This document shows positions 1 through 11,195 of a stretch of DNA of 64,000 bases, in pieces. The stretch comes from Carettochelys insculpta (taxonomy: Eukaryota > Chordata > Testudines > Carettochelyidae). The stretch covers positions 8,798,010 through 8,862,009 of the forward strand of contig NC_134144.1 of the NCBI RefSeq assembly GCF_033958435.1. The letters are read 5' to 3'. The notes beneath the pieces were generated by a model. The model was not told where the DNA came from and did not search any database. It saw nothing but the letters and a program-made list of their open reading frames with translations. Made by a program: the position numbers and the translations under genes. The stretch's first letter is position 1; every line of letters starts with the position of its first letter.

Positions 1-757
1 AGCTAAAATGATCAAAACCTGTTTTTCCAGGCTCTCTGCTACTACTGAAAAACATACCCACCACAGCAGCAAAAGTCTTTGTACACATTATTCTTATTGC
101 TTTCGACCATTTAATATGTACATCTTTCCTTAACGTTTCCTTTTTGTCCAATGTCTGCCTGCACAAAATTAGCCAGTAATAATTATTATTTTAAAACAGT
201 TATTTGTTTATTTATGAAATCTAAGGATTCTTATATGTGCCAGCATATATTCCTAATATTACCATTATTTGTTAATTTAAACACCATGTGAGTTGCCTTA
301 TTTATGTCAATGGAACTATCCACATGAATAAAGTTATACATACAGGTAGATCTTTGCAGGACCAGGGCCCAGGCATATGTGTACTTAAACTAAGAGGCTC
401 CATGATCTGACTGCTAGAAATATTGTCCTTAGTCACCTATTACCTCCCCTACTCTTTGTTATTTCCCTCCCATCAAATTTAAAATGAAGTTTTGATCTCT
501 TTGGGAGACAGCTGTTTGTATGACAGAACTGACAAACATTGAAAGTTGTAGAAATAAATGTAGGTAAGACATTGTTTTTCTCTTTGCTCTGGTAAGTCTG
601 GTGATGCACTGCCCCTCAATACTGTAGTTTTAGAATTATGAACATAAGGCTAATGATGTTTATTTGGGGCTAGAGTTGTCTTTGCTGCTGGCCCTAAGTC
701 AGAGGTGAATGTTGCTCTGTCAGCCTGGAAGAGCTTTAGGAAGAACTTGGACTCAAA

Positions 758-926
758 GGCCACATCTACACAGAGATCTACTCCCAGCAGCTCCATGCTA
801 ATGAGCAGTCTCGCAATTGCAAATGGCTGCTCATTAGCAAAATCATATGGCTAATTAGGATAGCTGCATGAGATTTTGCTCTCAGAAGAGAGGGCTGCCG
901 GCATAAAGAGGCCATGTGGATGTGCC
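758..926. mobile_element. Short inverted-repeat transposon, TGTCTACAC-type (degenerate)
   Basis: The left end, ggccacatctacacag, and the reverse complement of the right end, ggcacatccacatggc, resemble each other and the TGTCTACAC-type ends found elsewhere in the window. Internally, gctaatgagcag pairs with ctgctcattagc about 30 bp further on. No convincing target duplication survives. It resembles the longer fold-back element at 3296-3694. Confidence 0.45.
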
Positions 927-1018
927 TCTGTTGGCTAAACCCCCTATGTCACCAGTTGCTTAGCCCTGAATTTTTTAGGTACTGCTTGGGTGGCCCAGCC
1001 ATCAGAGGTGCTGAATGC

Positions 1019-1080
1019 TCCAAGATTGTCCTGATGTCTTTAATGGAAAAATACTTCATAGTGCATGTGTCTATTCATGC
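1019..1080 (-). pseudogene. Relic copy of the UNC80 exon 4 splice-acceptor region
   Basis: About 62 bp here match 3036-3100 at roughly 85 percent by eye. That source region covers the first 21 nt of exon 4 and about 44 nt of upstream intron. The copy keeps the order and orientation, with shared strings ttgtcctgatgtc and cttcatagtg/catcatagtg. The base pair that forms the acceptor AG in the real exon is tt here, so the minus strand reads AA and the splice site is lost. It is too short to encode anything and looks like a decayed local duplication. Confidence 0.6.
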
Positions 1081-1733
1081 AGGATCAGTCAGTATGCTTC
1101 ACTTTGGATATTCTTGCCTTAGTGTCTGACCAGTCTTAAAACCCTTATTCATGTAACTGGAATTACTTTTGATACTTTTATTATAAGGCACGGGTGTGCA
1201 AAGTGGGAGGTGGGCCTCTTCAGGGGGAACCAAAGGGAGGCAAGAAATTTCCTAAAGCGGGGACAGCATGATTAGCTGCTGGGTCTCAGGCTCATCAATC
1301 TAATTAAAAATGTTGAAATTTTTTATGTATGTGTAGCCAAATTTATACACTAACTAACAAAGTTTTTACTTTCTACAGACATATTTTCTTACATGTGCCA
1401 AAAGGGTTTTTTTCATATGAATATAACTGAAATGTCTGTCAGTTTGGGTTACATTAGACAGATTGGAGTGGCCCCCACTAACAGCAGGGATGAAAAGTGG
1501 AGCCTGATGTAAAAAGTTTGCTCATCTGTGCTATCAGGTACTATAGTTTTACTATAAGATGGATGCACCTGGTTGAAGCGCTGCGCTCATATAGTAGTAA
1601 TCAGTGTTTCACTGTCAATTTTGGGATATGCATCTTGTAAGATCCTGTAGAGATTTGCCCTCGACCTGGTACTAGTCAAAATTTTCAACAGCGATTTGGT
1701 TAATGGAGTGGAGAGTATGCTTATAAAATTTAG

Positions 1734-2593
1734 AAGGGGCTGAGAGCACCTTAGAGGATAGGATTAGAATACAAAATTACCTTGACAAATTGAAGAATTG
1801 GTCAACATCAACAAGATGTAAGGCACTAAAGGCTAGCGCAAAGTACTACATTCTGGAAGGAAAAAATTAAATATACAAACACAAAAAGGGAATACACTGC
1901 TTAGCAGCAATATTGCTGAAAAGGATTTGGGGAGCTTTAGTGGATGTCAAATTCATAATCAACACCATGATGCAGTAGCAAAAAAAGGAAAAAAAATATT
2001 CTGGCATGTATTGACAGGAGTGCTACATGTAAAACTTGGAAGGTAATTGTCCCACTCTGTTTGGCACTAGTGAGGTCTCCGTGGGACTACTCTGTCCAGT
2101 TCGGGCACTGCAATTTAAAAAAGATGTGGATAAATAAGAGACAGTTCAGTGGAAGGAAACAAAAATGATAAAAAGTTAGGAAAACCTGACCTATGAGGAA
2201 AAGTTAAAAACTTGGCATGTTGCGTCTTAAGAAAAGAAGTTTGACAGACAATCTGATAACCATCTTCAAATATGTTAAGGACTGTTACTAACAGCAGAGT
2301 GATTAGTTGTTCTCCATGTCCACTGCAGGTAGGGCAAGAAGTAATTGGCTTAGTCTGCAGCAAGGGAGAGCTACATTAGGTATTAGGAAAACTTTCTAAC
2401 TATAAAATACTGGAACAGGCTTCTATGCAAGGTTGTGGAATCCAGATCACTGGGGGATTTTAAGAACAAATACCTGGTAGACAAACCCACATTACGGATG
2501 ATCTAGGTTTACGTGTTCCTGCCTCAGCATAGAGGATTGGACTAAATGACCTCGCAACGTCAAGCCCAGTCCTACAAATCTATGATTCTATTA
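1734..2593 (+). mobile_element. CR1 LINE 3' fragment
   Basis: The sequence follows the 3' part of CR1 reverse transcriptase and its tail. It begins gagagcaccttagaggatagg (decayed form of the usual gctttggaggacaggatt), continues with degraded gtccagttcgggcactgc and ggatgtggataaa-type blocks, and ends gaggattggactaaatgacc, then cctacaaatctatgattct, the typical CR1 terminus. The frame is broken by many stops and indels, so it is old and 5' truncated. It lies in UNC80 intron 4, opposite to the gene. Confidence 0.85.
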
Positions 2594-2757
2594 CATTCAT
2601 GGGACCACTTTCCTGTGTGAGGAGCTGGGCCTTTATTCTGCACTGTATGCTAAATTCATTAGCCACTATTATGGCTATTTGAAACCAAGGCAGCCTAACA
2701 GTCTCTTTTCACATTGGTGCTACTACATCACCACTCCTTGACAGTTCTTCCACTTAC

Positions 2758-3056
2758 TTTAATCCTGTGGACCAGAGGAGCAAATAGGAATACAAAGAGC
2801 TCCACTGTTGCCATGGAATTTTGAAAGAACTTCCTTCGGTTAGTCTCTTCATCTTCATTAGTGCTGCCACATCGAGGGTGTGCTGGAGATCCTGGGTTTT
2901 CAATTTGATGAATGAAAGCACTGCTGCTTCCTCCCCAGCTGGAGCCTCTCTCGCCTCCAAACCGGTCATTGCTGCAATCCTGAGGTGCCTCCAGCAACAT
3001 CCAGTGAAGAGTGTGAAGAAGCTTAGTCTCTGCTACTCCAAGCTTGTCCTGATGTC
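2758..3056 (-). CDS. UNC80: UNC80 coding exon 4
   Basis: UNC80 is the very large HEAT-repeat-like scaffold that joins UNC79 and the NALCN channel in the neuronal sodium-leak complex at the plasma membrane. This 299-nt exon encodes 100 residues once the G from the previous exon is added. The translation runs from GHQDKLGVAETKLLHTLHW through LLEAPQDCSNDRFGG and SSWGGSSSAFIHQ to VELFVFLFAPLVHRIK, a near match to the vertebrate N-terminal region. The acceptor reads cccatttag before GACATC and the donor is AAA followed by GTAAG. The exon ends exactly on a codon boundary, and the frame is open throughout. The variable middle stretch (ENPGSPAHPRCGSTNEDEE) is the least conserved part. The next exon lies beyond position 1. 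Identification rests on remembered family sequence, but the match is extensive. Confidence 0.96.
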
Positions 3057-5499
3057 CTAAATGGGAAAATACATCATAGTGCGCGTCTCTATTCACAAGC
3101 ATCACTACACTGAAGATTTCTGAAGCCACATTGGAAACTGGGCATCCAAATTCCCTAAATGTCTTTGAAAATCTCAGACCTGCAATTAGAAGAATTTATT
3201 TGCTCCTAGTATGCCTTGGTTAGAACCACCTGATTTAGAATGTTGCAGTCCACTGCACTGCCTTGTACTTTGTTCTGTGAAATGCTACTCAGTATCCCTG
3301 TGTCTACACGTGCCCCTTCCTTTTGAAATGGGCATGTTAATGAGCGGGTTTGAAAGATGCTAATAAGGTGCTGCAATGACTATGCAGTGCCTCATTAGCA
3401 GAATGGCAGCCAGAGCAATTCGAAAGTGTGGCTTTTCGAATCGCACGCCGCCCATGGAGACAGGACCTATCTGGTGGTAGGAAGAAGGGCTTTTGAAAAC
3501 TGGGAGGGGGGTCCTTTCAGAACGTCCCATCTTCACGGGCAGTGCATGATTCGAAAAGTCGCACTTTCGAATCGCCGCAGCCGCTATTATGCTAATGAGG
3601 CACTGCATATTCATTGCAGCGCCTCATTAGCATCTTTCAAACCTGCTCATTAACATGCCCCTTTCAAAAGGAAGGGGCACGTGTAGACCCAGCCTATATG
3701 TCTGCATGTGTGAAAACAACAGTACTCAGAAAAGGTGCTAACTTGACAGCAGAGGATCTTGACCCATTTCTACTGGGGCCTGTAGTAGCACTGCAAACTT
3801 CTCCACGCTGTGCTCTGTTACTTTCCCCCAACAAAGTGTTTCAACCCTGCCTTGAAGAACCAGGACAGATGAGTAAGTTGTTTGATCTTGATGAACATGG
3901 AGCAAAGCCAACTGACATCCGTGGAAAGACTCTCATTGATATTAGTGGGCTTTGGATCAGGCCCTATGTTCACTAATTCCTTGTTTGTTTGTTGTTTCCA
4001 GCTTTGGAACCAACTAGTGTCAGTTGCAGTGGCAGATTTTGTAATCTGGATACTTACCCATGTGAAACGGGACCAAGGCCAACACTTATACGTGAAATAC
4101 AGAACCTTCTGATATAAACTGAATATCAAACCAGACCACCTTGAAGACCTATCCACAGATCAACTTGGATGACGCCCAGGCTGCAAGGAGGCCACATTCT
4201 TTTCAGATTTGCCATAATGATAATGAAAAGAACATCAAACACCAATACTTGCAGTGCATACAAGATTTAACTACTATGGCAGAAAACGTCAGCCTATGTT
4301 TTACAGAAAATAAATCCTCCCTGAAGAAGCTTCTTAAAGTTAGATAGCAAGACTACTGCTAAATCCATTCCAGTACCTCTCTGACAATACTATAGAACGA
4401 ATTTGACTTTCAAGATTGTGAGTCCCTCCTGACAACAATTTTCAAGAACTCATTCATTTGTCTAATTGGCACCCTGCAATGCTGGGATGGAACTGATCCT
4501 TTTAAGTTTAAAGAAGGGGATTTGATCATTCATGACCTTCTCATTTTTCATTATCCAGCAGTGAAGTCACAATGATGTATGTGTGACATAACTCTTCCCA
4601 GACCGTGGGATCAAGATTCAACTGCAGCATTAAACAGAAGGGGACTCCTGGAGGTTTGTTGGAGTAAGTCCTTTTGTAAAGTACAGATCTCTTCAGTGAC
4701 AAATAAAGTGTAAATTGAATATATTTTTGTATTGATTGGCTTTCATTTGGGTACCACACCCTCCCATTTTACTATAGTGTTAAAATTTTCATTTAGATGA
4801 GTTTGGTGTGACATCAAATTTTTAAGGCATAACTCCAAATAGGAGAAAATATTTATTTTTTCTTTTTTTAATCTATCTCAATAAAAACTAAAATCCAGTT
4901 CCACAAGGTTGGTTTTTTTCTAAGAGGATAGCAATTCTTTGCATTATTTTAGCTGTGTTGAATTTTATACATAGCATAGTCAGATTACTACATTGCCTGC
5001 AAAGTAACCACAGGCAAGATTATACAACCCTTATAAACCATGAACAATACTGTTGTGATGAATGTGACCAATCACGTGAGTGAATGCTAGCCATGAAAAT
5101 AAAGGCATGACAACCTAGGCTCCCTTCAGATTTTTCAGTTCAAATGCAGTAAACAGGAGGCATAAGAGGACCAAGTTTACTTATGAGCACTAGTAGGCCT
5201 ACAGATTTAAATGGGATTATTTACTTGAGTAAGAAAGACTGCATGAATATCAATATGCAGGATTTGGGCCTATACCTTGGAGAAAATGGGCATGCCTACA
5301 CTAAAATTCAATACCGGATTGTTGTCTTAGTCTTGCAGGGCTCAGGCAACAGAGCTACAAAATGGTAGTGGAGACGTCTGAGCTCCGGCAGGGGCCTGTG
5401 TTCTGGGAGAGTATGGTCCATTGCAAGTTGAGCACAACCTTTGGATATTTTAATGGACAGACAGGTAACAGTAAAAAGCAAACTAATGCAAATACTAAC
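3057..5499 (-). other. UNC80: UNC80 intron 3 and its contents
   Basis: This intron of 2443 bp separates exons 3 and 4. It holds the fold-back element at 3296-3694. From about 3700 to 5499 I see no repeat that I can name. A short plus-strand open stretch follows a ttccag at about 4001, but I cannot match it to a protein. The rest is unremarkable AT-rich sequence. Confidence 0.75.
3296..3694. mobile_element. Fold-back MITE with arms of about 150 bp
   Basis: The left arm starts ccctgtgtctacacgtgccc and the right arm ends gggcacgtgtagacccagcc. The arms keep pairing inward through the aatgggcatgttaatgagc, ttgaaagatgctaat and tgcagtgcctcattagc blocks and through nested ttcgaaa motifs, so almost the whole element can fold into one hairpin. 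The direct TAT at 3293-3295 and 3695-3697 is compatible with a 3-bp target duplication. There is no coding capacity. Three-base duplications and GGS-type ends suggest a PIF/Harbinger-like helper, but this is not proven. Confidence 0.75.
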
Positions 5500-5656
5500 C
5501 TAGCTTATTTCGATTGGAAAGCAAAGTTGCTGTGCAGTGAAGTACATGTGGCAGGGCAGCTTGCACAAGTTCCCAACGAGAAATGCTCTGGATGGCTTCT
5601 GAGAGGGCTGGAGAAAGACCGTGCAGCTTGTTCTCTACTAAAACTCTTTCAAAAGA
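5500..5656 (-). CDS. UNC80: UNC80 coding exon 3
   Basis: This 157-nt exon encodes 52 codons plus the first base of a glycine codon that exon 4 completes. It reads SFERVLVENKLHGLSPALSE, then AIQSISRWELVQAALPHVLH, then CTATLLSNRNKL, which matches the conserved vertebrate UNC80 N-terminus. The acceptor has a strong polypyrimidine tract (tctcttttttccccttag) before TCTTTTG, and the donor is CTAG followed by GTTAGTA. There are no stops. It begins at phase 0, as required by the end of exon 2. The region forms part of the N-terminal helical domain of the channel-complex scaffold. The opposite-strand open frame at 5362-5694 is a shadow of this exon. Confidence 0.96.
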
Positions 5657-5939
5657 CTAAGGGGAAAAAAGAGAGAGAAAAACCATTATTCTAGCACATG
5701 CCTTGCAGGAGTAGGTAGTCTCTTCTAACGCTCCCGCTGTCATGTATTATTACAAAATGTAATGTATAGTTCCCCTCAGTAAAACTACTGCTTAAAATAC
5801 TTTCCTGAAAGAAAAAGACTGTAGCCAAAGCTGGACAGCATTCAGAAGCAACACAGCTCATTTAACATATTTTCTTTAGTTAAAAGAATTAAAAAAAAAA
5901 AAAAAAAGAGTATCAAGTTCCATATAAACGAAAGTACTT

Positions 5940-6056
5940 TGGGCCAAATCTGACCTAGATTTATGCTAAGGTAAATCTAGAGTAATTCTGCTGAAGTTAG
6001 AGAGCTGCCCCTCATTTACACCAGCATGAATCAGAGCAGGATTTGATTCTCTATTT
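5940..6056 (+). repeat. Ancient dispersed repeat (gggccaaatctga type)
   Basis: The block tgggccaaatctgacc, then ggtaaatctagagtaattc, ctgaagttag and cagagcaggatttgattc is a degenerate copy of a short, old amniote repeat in which a ggccagatcctcagctgg-like start is followed by tacacc and cactgaagtcaatgg motifs. Related copies are at 21153-21232, 45889-45955 and 59957-60052. I do not know its class. Confidence 0.5.
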
Positions 6057-6479
6057 AAAGGCTTTGTATAGCCCAAGGAGCAGCCCATTAAAACACACAG
6101 ACCTTACGAAATATTTTCACTCCCTGTCATAAATGTCAATTAAGGCTCAGGAGGTCCTGCAGCTCGAGCACAGTCCACAAAGGGGCCTTGCATTTTGTGC
6201 CCCGGTGGGGCTCTTGGGAACCCTCCTACAGTTCCCTGGTGGGCCCCAAGGGGTTGTAGGGCTGAAGGTTTTCAGCCATCAGGTCGCACTGCACTCTGGA
6301 GGATAGGTGTGACAATGTGGGTACCCCTGCTGCTGCCATGCTCTCAGCATCCTGCCATGGGGTTTATGGGGCTCCCTGTGCCTTTAAGAATGGCCCAAGG
6401 CACAGAGCATAGAGCTGTGATTGCAGTGGACAAGATGTCTCTCACAGCCAGCTGGCCAGCACCACCGAGGACAACAAAA

Positions 6480-6672
6480 GGGCACCCCGCAGCGTCCACA
6501 AGGCTTTTCTGTCAACAGAATCCGCCAACAAAGGCATTCTGCCTCATGGTAGAGAGGCAGAAGATTGCCAACGGAAGTGCTGCATTCTGTCAATCTACTG
6601 TCGACAAGCCACATTTTGTGTGTGGACGCTTGGTGAGTTTTGTCGACAAAACTCTCCAGTGTAGACATAGGC
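6480..6672. mobile_element. TGTCTACAC-type short transposon, 3' part
   Basis: The stretch shares ctgtcaacagaatc, tactgtcgacaagcc and ttgtcgacaaaactctcc with the complete relative at 8345-8790, and ends ccagtgtagacataggc. The repeated tgtcgaca/tctgtcaacag motifs are typical of this subfamily. I could not place a matching left end, which may lie somewhere in 6150-6250, so only the right part is called. Confidence 0.55.
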
Positions 6673-7646
6673 TATGTGAATATAGTACTCTTAATGGGCA
6701 TAACATTATAGGTAATATAAATCACATTATAAACTAAGTTAATAATGCAATAGCAGAAGACTCACATCACCCCTACTGAAGTAAGTTTGACTTGAGTTAT
6801 CACCAACATTTCAAAATGTATATTAATTGGAAAAGAGTCACCCGTGGGGGGGAACATCAGAATAAGTGAACTCAAAGATAGTATAATACTTGCATAGTGT
6901 CTGATGTTCTAAATATATTTGATAAGAGAAGACTTGGTTCTTAAGAATATACAAAGAAGAGTTTTCTGCTTAGGGAGTTTACACACCCTTGGAGGAAGTA
7001 ATGCTAGGCTGGTCTCTCACAGTTAGAGAGGAGGCAGAACAGAAACAGGGAAGATGAGAATATAAATAGATGTTAAATATTGTTATGTTTTAATACAAAA
7101 TACATTAATGGGCTGTTAGGGCTCTGACGTAAACAAGAATATGTAAATCACCTCATAATACACCAATATGGGTGTTTAAAAAAAAAAGCAATGCATGGTG
7201 GGAGTTTTAAAATGATTATGTATGATGGGAACTCTAAAATGTCATAAAAATGAAGAAGAGCTGTAAAGGTAATGGAAACCTGGCATCTGGGAGGGAATCT
7301 CACCGATTTTAACAGAGGGTAACATCGTGGGCAAAAGTAGACGATGCACATGGCTGAATTTATTAGTATCATAACTGTCAATGTGAAAAGTCCGAACAAT
7401 GCCTGTAAAAAGGAATAGGGTATTCTGCTCACTGAAAAAAGATTATCCTAGAAAATTCTATTTACAGGAAACACACCTGAACAGAAAATGACATACCTGA
7501 ATATTTCTTGACACAGCTATATTATGTTTCTCCAGGTCAATGTAAGAGAAAAGCGTCGACAAAACTGTTTGGTTAACACTACCCTTTTATTGTTTCAACG
7601 CAACTCGGAGCTACAGAGGGCTGCTATGTTAATTAAGTCAAGATGA

Positions 7647-7671
7647 AGTTTGTTTGTTTGTTTGTTTGTTT
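7647..7671 (+). repeat. (GTTT)n microsatellite
   Basis: A short tandem run of gttt units (about six) is followed by a T-rich stretch. It has no other evident role. Confidence 0.8.
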
Positions 7672-8344
7672 TTAAGATCAGTTTTTTTAGGAATGTAGGC
7701 AAGTTTTGGAAAGGGGTTAGTATTCTGGAGGTTTTAACAAAGTACGTTAATCCCACTTTGGACTGATCGGATGTACATGGAGGAAGATCAGGAGGAACTA
7801 GTGTAAATTTTCTGCTTCACTTAATATATAAGGAAATGATGGGAGATGTCAATGTATAGTTCCTAATACCTGGATTATTTTGCTTCTCATTGATCCTATG
7901 CCAAAACTGATGTTTGTTTCTAGGACCAATTTGGGGGAAAAAAACCTAATCTGGGAACTATAATTTGTTTTGATTATGCCTCCCCACATATGGGACTGAA
8001 AATGTGTTTTTCCACTAAGTCCTAAAGGGACAAGTTCTTGAATAAGAATTGGTTGTACGACCCCTTTAAAATTTAACTGCTAGAAGAAAATTTCCAGAAA
8101 TACACAGAACTAAACAATAAGGAAGGGATCAATAAAAATGTGCTCTGACATACTAGTATGGCAATAATAAGGGAGATCCTTATAAAAATGTATCATGACT
8201 AAAAAGGATAGGAGGTTTCGGAGAAGAGCAATAGTGGATTGAAGAACTTTCTATTTTGAAACGAAGACATAAATCTACAGAAATATTCAGTGTTTAGCAA
8301 AACAAATGAGATATGAGGAAAGATTAGTTTGTTACAATCACTAA

Positions 8345-8790
8345 GTCTGGGCCTACACTTGCCCTCACCTTCCAAGGGGGTATGTTAATCAGGGCAACAA
8401 GAGATTACTAATGAAATACTGCAGTGAATATGCAGCACTTCATTAAGCTAATTCCCCCCATGGCAACTTCAAAGTGTCAAACTTCAAAGCGCCAGCATGT
8501 GTGTAGCCATGGGCAGTTAGAAGTGCCCAGCTGCACTCTTAACAAAAAGGCCAACCAGAAGCACAGCAGACAGGGCTGTTTGGTGTCTTGGAAACCCTGT
8601 GTGTCGACAGAAGGCCCACCAGAATACCTAGACTGGCTTTCTGTCCACAGAAGTCTTCAGGCCTGCAGGAGAGCAGCAAAACGCTGTCAACACAAGTTCC
8701 ACATTCTGTTGACTTACTGTGGACAGAACACCTTGGGAATCTGGATGTCTGCAAATTTTGCCGACAAAACTCTCTAGTATAGGCATAGCC
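8345..8790. mobile_element. TGTCTACAC-type short transposon with TAA duplication
   Basis: The left end is gtctgggcctacacttg and the right end, reverse-complemented, is ggctatgcctatactag. TAA occurs directly on both sides (8342-8344 and 8791-8793), as expected for a PIF/Harbinger-like 3-bp duplication. The inside carries tctgtcaacac, ctgtggacagaac and ttgccgacaaaactctc motifs shared with 6480-6672 and 46455-46876. There is no transposase, and the open frames across it are incidental. Confidence 0.7.
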
Positions 8791-8868
8791 TAACGTATAA
8801 AGGTAAGGTGGACTAACTTTCCCTAACGTGACTTATTATTATTGCCCATCACAGTTAAAATGTGATTT

Positions 8869-8911
8869 TTACACACACATACACAAAAAAGCACGCACGC
8901 ACGCACACACA
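8869..8911 (+). repeat. CA/CG-rich microsatellite
   Basis: Alternating acacacacatacac, then gcacgcacgcacgc and acacacag. The purine-pyrimidine alternation could favour Z-DNA. Confidence 0.8.
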
Positions 8912-9507
8912 GCCCATCTCTGTAGTTTTGCATACTTAAAACAAATCCTCTCAGGTAAGCTCTCTCCCTTAGTCTCTTCCATTAATGCTCAAGAATTTAT
9001 CCCTAGGAAACATCCAAGTTACTACTTGCTGTAGGTAAAAGCCAAGATTCCACCATTCAGATGGCTGTTCCTAGGTTCTGATTTTAAATCATACCAAAAG
9101 ACATGTAATAATGAAATAATATAAAGATCTTGTATGTAACAAGACAAACATTTTATTGTGAAAACTGGATACAAAACAGCTCTCTCTATGCCTTTAATCA
9201 TTCAAGGAATTCAAACAGAAGCAAGCTAAAAGAGATTTTTTTTAATACACATATAATTTTGACTGAAAAAAGAAGATAATCCACAAGAAAAGTGATATGG
9301 AGGAATGGGTCCCAACAGAGAACAAAGGATTTACATCTTCAATTTGTGTAGCTCATAAAGTGAATATTTATAAACCACTGCATTGTGATGACCTTACCGG
9401 AGGTCTCGTATCATGCCACACCCAACCCAGAAAAGAGCAGCAGAGAAGCCCTCTGTGGTACCTCGAGCAGTTGTGTGTGATACAATCAATCAGGGCCCAG
9501 TAAGTCA

Positions 9508-9607
9508 ATACAAGAAGAACTGCAAGGCCAGAGAAAGAGCAGATCCTTGCTAGAGCTGAAGGAGAGCAGATGGTGCTTTGGGCTGGCTGCTGGGACTCCA
9601 CTGGCAC
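9508..9607 (+). repeat. Dispersed repeat, copy 1 (paired with 14937-15032)
   Basis: About 90 bp here match 14937-15032 at roughly 80 percent: shared gagcagatccttgctagagctg, gagcagatg, tgctttgg and ctggctgctgggaa/actcca. The two copies lie on either side of the nested complex at 10013-14289 in the same orientation. The family was not identified. Confidence 0.5.
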
Positions 9608-11022
9608 AGGGCCCTGTGGTGAGGATGAAAAATGTGTGAAGTGGCTTGTGGCATTTTATAGCAGCAATGTAGTTATTTAAAGGGATACTGCAGATATCTG
9701 CTACCTACAGAGTCCCTGGGCTGGAACCCAGAGAAGATGGTGAGCCTGAGTTCCCCACAACCCCTCATTAGCCACATGGGGGACGCCTGGGCTTTGAGGC
9801 ACCCAGGAGGAGAACTGACCTATGCTTCTCAGGTGCCCAAGACAGCATTTACAGCCCACTACTCAAACTGCATGCGAAAGTGTTGTGATCTCACACTGAC
9901 TAGTGCTGTGCCCATCTCTGGCAGCACATGCAGGCTCTTCCACAAGATGTGAGGTTCCTGGCATCTGGGATTTTTTTTATTTAACACTGTGGAGAGAGAG
10001 CCTGGTCTAGTGCAGGGGTCAACAACCTTTCTGAGGAGGAGTGCCAAAATGTGACCTTTTGACCTGTAAGTACAGTCCAATTGCTGGTGATACTTTAAAA
10101 GTCACTAATTATCCTAACTTCATTAATAAGTAAAGATGCAGGGCTTTACCTTTTCTGCCTTTACATCTCATCTGTCTGGATTTTTTTAAATATCTAAAAA
10201 TGTCAGGGATTTTGAAACAGGTTGCCCTCTCTTATCCCAGATTCTCTGGTCCAGCAACATTCCTCATCCAGCAGAGGAAGGTGACATGCTGCAGCCCCCC
10301 ACCCCCAGGCTATCCCCCATCTGTCCATGGGGAGGGACACAAGACATCTCGAACCCCACCTCTCTGTGTTAAGGGGTGGGGTTTGAGGCAGCCAAGAGAT
10401 GCACCGACCTGTCTGTGTGGGGGAATGTAGACAGGGAGACACAATCGCCCCTCAGACTCCTCAGAAGAGGCAAAGTGGAAGTGAGGGGGGCAGTGCAGAC
10501 TCAGATCCAGGTGTGGTTCCTGAGCCAGCACCTGTCACGATCCCTCTTGGGCCAGCCCACACCCCACCTTGCCAGGTCCCTCTTAGGAAAGTCCCCATCC
10601 CATTCCCCCAGGTTCCCTCTTTGCCCCCACCCCCTCTCTTACTTTCTTACTGTTTGCAAACTGGACTGAGTCAGCAAACAGTAGAGAAGTGTCCACTGTT
10701 AAAGTGCAGGTTGAAACTTGTCTGGCAATATCCCTCACCCATCACAACAATGCATGTTGCTGGACCAGAGAGCTCCAGCCACGCAGGGCACAGTGTAGCC
10801 TGGCTGGTGGTAGAGAGCCCTACTGGGGCAGCCCCAGGGCAGAAAGCAAGGTCAGGGAGCCCCACTACCAGAAGACTGCCTGGAGTTGGGAAGCCCCCAG
10901 TTGGAGAGCCAGCAGGCAGCCTGACTGCAGCACAGAGCCCAGTTAGCAGCCCTGCAGCCCCAAGGACCTTAACTGGACCTAGGGAGCCCCACAGCCCCAA
11001 TGATGTCACCACAGCCAATCTG

Positions 11023-11195
11023 GTGTCTGACCGCTGTAACTTTGTTCTCACACACAATTATTTCCGTTTTGGGGACAATTTATACCTCCAGATCAGTGGA
11101 ACTGCTATGGGCACCCGCATGGCCCCACAATATGCTAATATATTTATGGCTGACCTGGAACAAAGATTCCTCAGCTCTTGTCCCCTATTACCACT
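11023..11195 (+). pseudogene. Penelope-like reverse transcriptase, fragment before the LTR
   Basis: The frame carries NYFRFGDNLYLQISGTAMGT followed by RMAPQYANIFMADLEQRF. The QISGTAMGTRMAPQYANIFM block is the conserved reverse transcriptase region just before the catalytic YIDD box in this family. The N-terminal fingers are absent. The frame reads straight into the LTR and is terminated there, so the fragment cannot make enzyme. Confidence 0.85.

Larger units (their letters stand above)
1..2757 (-). other. UNC80: UNC80 intron 4 (partial) and its contents
   Basis: This is the intron following exon 4; its far end is outside the window. I find no match to the next UNC80 exon here. It contains a short inverted-repeat element (758-926), a relic of the exon 4 acceptor (1019-1080) and a CR1 fragment (1734-2593). 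The rest, including 1-757 and 1090-1730, is AT-rich sequence with no feature I recognise. Confidence 0.8.

Noticed and set aside
1..2757. UNC80 exon 5
   Set aside because: No stretch on the minus strand resembles the next conserved block of the protein, so it is assigned to sequence outside the window.
4001..4127. Plus-strand stretch after a ttccag that reads like a last exon, ending in TAA
   Set aside because: The peptide has no family that I recognise and no upstream partner exon was found. It lies antisense inside UNC80 intron 3.
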